From: Stenopsyche tienmushanensis
Lineage: Eukaryota; Arthropoda; Insecta; Trichoptera; Stenopsychidae
DNA: 64,000 bases
Direction: 5' to 3'
Assembly (NCBI GenBank): GCA_008973525.1
Contig: WACJ01000519.1
Coordinates: forward strand, 434,001-498,000
Both the position numbers and the translations under genes were made by a program. This document shows positions 58,060-64,000 of this stretch, in pieces. The notes below the pieces were generated by a model, which did no database searches, was not told the origin of the DNA, and saw nothing but the letters and a program-made list of their open reading frames with translations. Numbering within the stretch: position 1 is the stretch's first letter; every line of letters begins with the position of its first letter.

Positions 58060-58338
58060 TCAATTGAGTGTTTGAGTTCGTTTTGATGAGTTTCGTCGAT
58101 GTGAAATAAGATTTGAAGTGTCCACGAAGACGGTATGCATAGAATTATCGGGCATAAAAGGTAAGTACATATTATCTGCTGATGCATGACGGGATTTGAC
58201 GGCTGTGTACGCCAAAGTGTCAAGGAGAGTTATGATAAAGTAGCACAAAAAATATACTATGTGAAAATGTCTTTTGAAGATTGCGGAGATGGAAGAAAAT
58301 AGAAAGAGAATTTGTTGCAAAAAATTATGTAACGACAA
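58060..58338 (-). CDS. Hypothetical small membrane protein frame, 92 aa
   Basis: An uninterrupted minus-strand frame from ATG 58338 to a stop at 58060. Residues about 24-46 (HIVYFLCYFIITLLDTLAYT) would form one membrane helix, followed by a polar tail (MPDNSMHTVFVD). No similarity to known families was recognised, no upstream promoter motif is evident, and frames of this length arise by chance in 64 kb. A donor-like aaag|gtaagt lies on the other strand at 58160, so a plus-strand exon is an alternative. Confidence 0.2.
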   Translation of the reverse strand: MSLHNFLQQILFLFSSISAIFKRHFHIVYFLCYFIITLLDTLAYTAVKSRHASADNMYLPFMPDNSMHTVFVDTSNLISHRRNSSKRTQTLN

Positions 58339-58459
58339 TGTAGTGTTTATGGACCCATATTGTATCTACCGTATGCAGGGTGCTGCAGGAAAACTACCTT
58401 ATTTGAAACAGTTATGACTGAAACAAAGTTTCCCTGCCGCATCTGATGTAACAATACCA

Positions 58460-58760
58460 AAAAACAAATTTGGAAACGCCTAATACTTCGTGAAAAAGTT
58501 TATTACAGTTATTATTTATTGATATTAAATTTGTTTAATTTGGGTTTCTCCGGCACTACGCGTTTATAAAAACACATTAGATCTGGTTTTGCTCAATTTT
58601 ATTGGACGATAATATAATAAAGTTTTTTGTCGGCGTCCGTAGTAAATTTTGGGCGGTCCGGTCTTTTCCTGTACTTAAAAGTCTCAGTCCCCTAGCGTTT
58701 TGTCAAATGTTATAATGCATCTTCTTGGGGGAATTTTTCATATTTTAAGTAATTGCCCCG
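58460..58760 (-). pseudogene. Tc1-like relic
   Basis: acaaatttggaaacgcct at 58468 resembles the end of the Tc1 element at 28629. The minus strand (58700-58620) reads GDxETFKYRKRPDRPK-like sequence with FTTDADK after, the second HTH region of Tc1. Ends incomplete. Confidence 0.5.
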
Positions 58761-58769
58761 ACTGAAACA

Positions 58770-60290
58770 TCTTTATTTTGTACTTTAATGATAGAATCCT
58801 GATTATTTTAATATATATTATTTTTTCAACATGTATATAAAAAATATCCATTAATTTTTCATTGACCTAATATTTATATATATCTATAATACAGTAGTTA
58901 TGCATTGATTATTGATACAGGAATTACTGTACAAACATGTGTCCGAGTTTCACTTTGAGGCGCCGAATGTTTGCTTTTGGTGTTAGTTATATTTTAGCGG
59001 TGTGCTTTTTCAACTGCTACGTTATTTTTGGTTTCTATTAGAATATGATTATTTGAATTTTCCGGTGAATTAACCGGAATTCAATATTTTTTCTTCGCCA
59101 ATATACTGGTTTCATGACCATTAGCTGGCGTTTCTTGGAAAAATCAATATGTTTTCGACCGATAGATATGGGTTGCCGTGTAAGTTAATTTGGCCTTGCA
59201 CATTAGTGTTTAAAATTATTAAATTTATTCACGATTGACGATAAAAAAGTGTTAAATTTCCATAGTAAAATTCATAAATTAAAATCGTAGAATGCGTCAT
59301 TCTGCTGATTTAATGCATTTTTGTAAGTATAGAATAATGCAAGATTGCGTAATTTTTTATAAAATTGCAACAGATGAAAAATTCACAAGGATGCAATATT
59401 ATTTATTTGCAAACAATTGATTTCACCAAAAATTTTTCACAAATTTAGAATCACTTACAATCAGATCACGGTTATACCAAGCAATCGTACAGTCAATTAT
59501 GGTAAAGCGCCAACGACAACGCGCGTATTTCACGTTTGTAACGAGCAATTTAAATCGATAAGCAGAACATTTTAAGATGAATTTACTTAATATTAGTTTA
59601 CTTTACTTAACACTGCACCAATTTGATTTAGATTGGACGATTTCTGCTCATCAGCATCGATGAGTGTCCATCCGTTGCAATATACAAATCTAATAATTTA
59701 AACTCGGCTCTCTGTTTTAAACTGCAGCATTGTGGTGTGTATTGCGTTTCATTCAGTGTTTATACAAGCTTTCAACGATGCGGATAAATTATTAAAAAAA
59801 AAAATGAAACATGAATAATTGTGCATACCAGCATTAGTTTAAAATCTACAAAGCTGTTTTTTAATCTACATGTAGTTTAAGTAAATAGCTATTAAATAAA
59901 CGTCGTCTACTTTCGATACAAGGTGGTTAGGGCTTCGATAGACCTGGCTAAAGTTGTAGCGCGCATTTACATTGCGTATAGTATTTATTATAGGCATATA
60001 TGTATTGGTTTGGATGATTTCAGCTTAGCAACATTGTTATGATGATAAATGAGTGCATTTATTCAACAGACGTATTTTCAATTACTATCTACAGAGCGAG
60101 GTTGATGTAGGTTATCGTTACATATTAAAATATCCGATAAAAAGAGAATAGATAGGACGGGAACAGCATTTTGTTTATGCGTTTTTATCTGATCGAGGGC
60201 AGGGTCGAATACATTTGATCTCTTTTCAATATTCGTATATTCGGATGTTTATAAAATTAATCGGATATTATTCGTTTTCTTGCTAAGTAT
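58770..60290. other. Unassigned AT-rich stretch
   Basis: No gene or TE recognised. Confidence 0.3.
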
Positions 60291-60292
60291 TA

Positions 60293-60540
60293 GGGTGTCC
60301 CATAAGTTTCTTTCGTTTTCATATTAAGAAAAAAATAAACAATAATTTGTATTACATCAAAATTGATTGAATAATATATGATCCATTCTGTTCTATTACC
60401 TTCCTCCATCTCTCTGGAAGCCTCATAATGTCTTCTTGCCAAAATTTCCCAGGTCTGTTGGCAAAATATTGATCAAGGTACATTTTTATATCATTTATCG
60501 CTAATTCTGGCCGTTTTCTGGCAAGAAAAAACAATATATA
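60293..60540 (-). pseudogene. mariner 3' end
   Basis: ttagggtgtcccataagttt at about 60292 is a mariner terminus. Minus strand 60534-60352 encodes YLDQYFANRPGKFWQEDIMR and LPERWRKVIEQNGSYI, the C-terminal end of a mariner transposase. It is cut at 60541 by the pogo-like element. Confidence 0.75.
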
Positions 60541-60542
60541 TA

Positions 60543-61381
60543 CACTTGTTCTACGGGACTCCCCGTATATAAAAAACCCGCATAAAAAATACTTGAACTA
60601 CATAGAAAACAGAGGTATAAGTTCCGTTATTTTTAAAAACCGCATAACTTCAAATCAATGTGATGAAATGTACCAAAAATCGCATAAAAAAAACTTTGCG
60701 AATATTAACCAATATTTTTTTTACAGAGTTCGTGATATGAAGACATGCAATTCTTAAGCTCGTGCTGGAATTTGAAATCACGTTTAGAATTTGAGTCATG
60801 TACAATAAATAGATTGACTAGTTTCTTGTATATTTTTTTACGGTAAGGGGGGCAAGAATCTCTTCCACTTCAATATCGTCTTTTGTTTCTTTGCTAGCAT
60901 TTAACATCAAATAAATAATATCATTCAAGGAAGTATCCTCAAGCAATTCATCGACATCATTTTGAGAAAAAGTATCAAAGCCTTCTCCACCAAGTTGATT
61001 TACCAAAGTAATTTTTATTATTTCGCCATCTATCAAACACATTCGTGCCATATTGTTTTTCAATAAGAATTTAAAGTGTGCGGAGTAATCTGAGATACTG
61101 CACATGAAACATTATTTATACAGTCCAAAATTGAAAACTTTTTCCAAATTTCAGGATCTAGTGGCTGAATTAAACATGTCGCGTTAGGCGGAAGAAACAC
61201 TATTTTTACATATGGATGTTCTAAATGCGTATGACTTTGATATTTTTTTTATGCGAATTCGCATAAAAAAAAACTTTGTGTTCTATAGAAAAATACAGCA
61301 CAAATACGTTCCGTTATTTTTTTAAGAGCGCATAACTTCAAACACGCATACAAAAATTCCGCATAAAAAAAGACCCAAGTG
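60543..61381 (-). mobile_element. pogo/Tigger-like relic with atgcgg-rich ends
   Basis: Starts CACTTG after TA (60541) and ends CAAGTG before TA (61382). The minus strand encodes VKIVFLPPNATCLIQPLDP (about 61215-61160, third catalytic Asp of DDE_1) and an acidic C-terminal part (61105-60818, DVDELLEDTSLND). The gcataaaaaa-rich terminal block occurs twice in direct orientation (60570-60710, 61258-61375). The N-terminal half is missing. Confidence 0.6.
61243..61272. repeat. 30-bp perfect palindrome
   Basis: Eight T, ATGCGAATTCGCAT, then A-run: self-complementary over 61243-61272. It marks the join between the transposase part and a second terminal block. Confidence 0.85.
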
Positions 61382-61399
61382 TACAGCAAAAATGACTCA

Positions 61400-62455
61400 A
61401 TATTTAAAGGCAAAATTCCAAGAAATCCAAACTGCTCAATTCCGAGCGTCATATAGTCATCAGCGTTTGACTATATGGACACGGACGGACTCAATCCGCG
61501 AACAAGAATATTTGGGAGCCCTAGTCGTGCCCCACAATATGAATTTTAATGTTTGTTTATCTACAAATCTGGAATTTACGGCAAGCGAATTCTCGTTCTT
61601 GTTCAAATTGCTTCAAGCAGAATTTCGTTTGCAAATTATTCCTACTGGAAAGTTGTTGAAGCGATAAGACATTATCGCGTTGAAATTCAAATAAAGCCTA
61701 TATCTGCAGCTGAAGAAATATTTGATTTGACCACAATGTGTGCATTTTGTTAATTTTATACGTGTGGACTGGCTAGATTTTTTAAAAACGATTATTGTCA
61801 AATATTTAAGATGTTAGGGCGCATCGCTTGCGGTGACATCTAACGGGGCGTATAGAATTAGCATATTGCATCGGAATATTTTCGTCTAGACTTATGCAGA
61901 CGGCGCACAATTGTTGAATGTTTAGGTGGAGAATAATCGGCTCGATTATCTCCATTTTGTTGTTTTTGTTTTTTGCCTCGACCTCGATTTTGCGACTTCA
62001 ATGTGTGGGTGCTTGTTATTTTACAGTGTTTCCTATAGTAAAATAGACCTCGTTTAGTTGAGTAGAGTCACACCCTACAAATTCTACCCTATGAGGTCAC
62101 TCACCGCCCTGTCCCCAGCTATCCATTAACGCCACACGTCACCACCCCATAATATCGTTAGACTCGCACGTCTTCTATATTTAGTAATCAAGGACAAAAT
62201 TGTTTGACGGCTTGGATCTGCGTGGATTTTATAACAGTTCAAGTCTTCCGCCTCGATGGCTTAAAATGCCATATGTATTCGGTTTGTACAAGCAGATGTT
62301 TTTATGTGGGCGATTTTTCATTTATAAATAAACTTGATGAATGCACGTGGAAGATAAACGCACAAATGTATATGAAATGTCATAAGTTCTTGTAACATGT
62401 TCAGGAAAATGTTTGCAATGAAAATTTGTATTATTGAATAGCTGACACCAAAGAT
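61400..62455. other. Unassigned stretch
   Basis: Short frames at 61392-61753 match nothing I know. No TE ends seen. Confidence 0.3.
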
Positions 62456-62459
62456 ATCA

Positions 62460-62700
62460 GAATTATGTTCACAATTTTACATCAACATTTGTCCATAAAA
62501 AAGCTCTGTTCGAAGACGCTTTCTTACAATCGATCAAGGCGTCCACAATTCAGAGCACTGTTTAAAGGTGTTTTCGCACAAAACTTACTTTTTTTCATGC
62601 AGTATGTGACAATGGATGAAGCATGTATCCATTAATCAGGATCAAAGTCAAAAATCTAATCGATATATCGTTGTCTGGTGTAAAAAATGTGACGAATTGT
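62460..62700 (+). pseudogene. mariner transposase fragment
   Basis: Plus-strand codons read LHQHLSIKKLCSKTLSYN then VTMDEACIH, the segment leading to the first catalytic Asp of mariner. No termini. Confidence 0.55.
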
Positions 62701-63530
62701 AACTTTTTATGCAGATTTTACTTTAGTAAGGTACTGCATATTATAGATTTAATTACGTTTTTATAGCAGTAGCTTCGTTTAAATGTCGGTAGTTATAGTG
62801 TTAATCACCGTATTGTAGCTAACTAATTCACCTAATTAAGAAAAGGCACCAAATTTTGCAGACAAAATCTACGGAACAAAAATATTTAACTAGGGGATTA
62901 CCCATTTCCGTGAATGATTATTTGATTTTGCATTCATATTTGTACTATTAGTGCGTATTTAGGCTTTCGTCCAAGAATTTCAAGCATATCATTGCGATAA
63001 AATGACCTGGATGAAAACATCAATAGGGAAAATTAATAATAGATCGTTCCGACAAAAATAAAACTGTTTGTGAGAGAGCAGAAATAAATCGCTCTACAGT
63101 CTGTATAATACAAATGAAAGTATTGGAGTTGAAAAACGATCATCGATCATCCACAATTGCTAGAACGACTTTATAAGCAAGTTATTTGAAATTAAATACT
63201 AGAATATGTTTACCAAGTATTGATTAAAAGTAAGATTCGAGAAAAGGGGACAGAACAATATTACCCTCTCTTACGAAATTATCATGCGATTCGCTCTACC
63301 TTAGGAGATAAGCATGATTTAATTGGAGTGAGACAGATTATATGACGAGTCATCAGTTTCGTGGAAAGGAAAACTTCATTAAATTATTTATATTTAGAAG
63401 GAAATATGTGTCGACGATAGAAGTATTTAAATCTGTAAAATCCACGATTCAATTTTCCTCTTTAAAGCGCAAATAAATAAGATAAAATTAAAATATTGTG
63501 GTAAATTGATGTCGACTGCTGGAGGAAATG
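62700..63530. other. Unassigned stretch
   Basis: Near 63070-63170 codons such as CERAEINRSTVCIIQ hint at a Tc1-type HTH, too weak to call. Confidence 0.25.
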
Positions 63531-63539
63531 GTTTGCAAA

Positions 63540-63945
63540 CCGCTAGAAGTTATAGTGTACCGGCTCGGCAGAGCCGTTTGGTAAGATAATTTTATTTCAA
63601 ACAGCCGGTATCTAAAATACATCATCAACAAATTTTATTGTGACAAATTGTTTGTATCTGTAGGTAGTCCGGCGATTAAGCGATCGGTCTCGTAGCTCAA
63701 TCATCTTGGGTTCGAATTCTACAGAAGATGTGGCTGGCGACCACATTTTTAAAAACTTATATACGCCATTAAAAACCACGTTAAAACTGGTTAGCAATGG
63801 TTGCATAAAAGGGATTGCTAAAAGCCACTTCAAAAAAAAAAGTGGAGATGATGCTCATTGTTGCAACGGAAGGTCTCTGGGGATACCTCGCCCTACGAAC
63901 ACTATAGATGGCGGTTACTGTTTTAAAAAAATACTATAATATAAA
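63540..63945 (+). repeat. SINE-like repeat with a pol III B-box
   Basis: gggttcgaattct at 63708-63720 fits the pol III B-box consensus, and ggcgattaagcgatc 38 bases upstream is a possible A-box. It is followed by an A-run (63829-63841) and by a block (63905-63940) found inverted at 55262-55310. tRNA folding is not convincing. Confidence 0.35.
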
Positions 63946-64000
63946 GTGTCTAGATGCTACGTTCCTTCTATAATCGAACAGATCATAGAAAATGCCAGCA

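Noticed and set aside
63660..63735. Possible tRNA gene
   Set aside because: The B-box is good but no acceptor stem or anticodon arm could be paired, and the surroundings look repetitive; kept only as SINE-like.

Overview
The window looks like a piece of an AT-rich, intron-containing insect genome in which transposable elements (TEs) far outweigh host genes. Evidence for an insect includes short-exon genes with GT-AG introns, a small heat shock protein pseudogene of the insect l(2)efl type, many mariner and Tc1 relics, hAT, pogo/Tigger and piggyBac remnants, and R1-clade LINEs. The order cannot be fixed from sequence alone. No rRNA, convincing tRNA, CRISPR or bacterial operon structure is present.

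Host genes: four paralogous genes encode about 180-195 residue four-helix membrane proteins with a Cys-rich, LAPTM4-like N-terminus (lysosomal-associated transmembrane / DUF4728-like). Gene A (10-4168, minus, runs off the left edge), gene B (21809-24588, plus), gene C (40888-43723, plus) and gene D (47447-48787, minus) share five coding exons with the same intron phases (0,1,0,1). Each has a splice acceptor about 10 bases upstream of its ATG, so each has at least one non-coding 5' exon elsewhere. A and D are recent duplicates whose introns and upstream DNA still align. A TATA box followed by a candidate 5' exon with a strong donor (minus strand, about 17847-17990) is the only promoter-like site seen. 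It sits beside an almost perfect 398-bp tandem array (18062-19374).

TE layout: intron 2 of gene A holds a three-level nest (hAT-A containing hAT-B containing a mariner). 4.3-7.0 kb is an element with long terminal inverted repeats carrying a piggyBac relic. 9.0-13.6 kb is a hAT split by a Tigger, which itself holds an sHSP pseudogene and a second hAT-B+mariner copy. 14.2-16.3 kb is a hAT with an R1-like LINE inserted. 23-24 kb (intron 4 of gene B) carries two LINE relics and a Tigger relic. 27-38 kb is a graveyard of Tc1, DD34E, mariner and R1-like fragments. 38.7-40.0 kb is a mariner within a mariner. Introns 3 and 4 of gene C hold two related mariner-type elements, one loaded with a LINE. 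43.9-45.6 kb, 46.6-47.0 kb and 50-63 kb hold further relics. A composite repeat joining a mariner relic to a non-mariner block recurs at least seven times.

No new enzymatic or defence system was identified. The most unusual things are the co-mobilised hAT+mariner unit with its empty site, the LAPTM4-like cluster, the 398-bp array next to a promoter, and short perfect hairpins that look like clean insertions.
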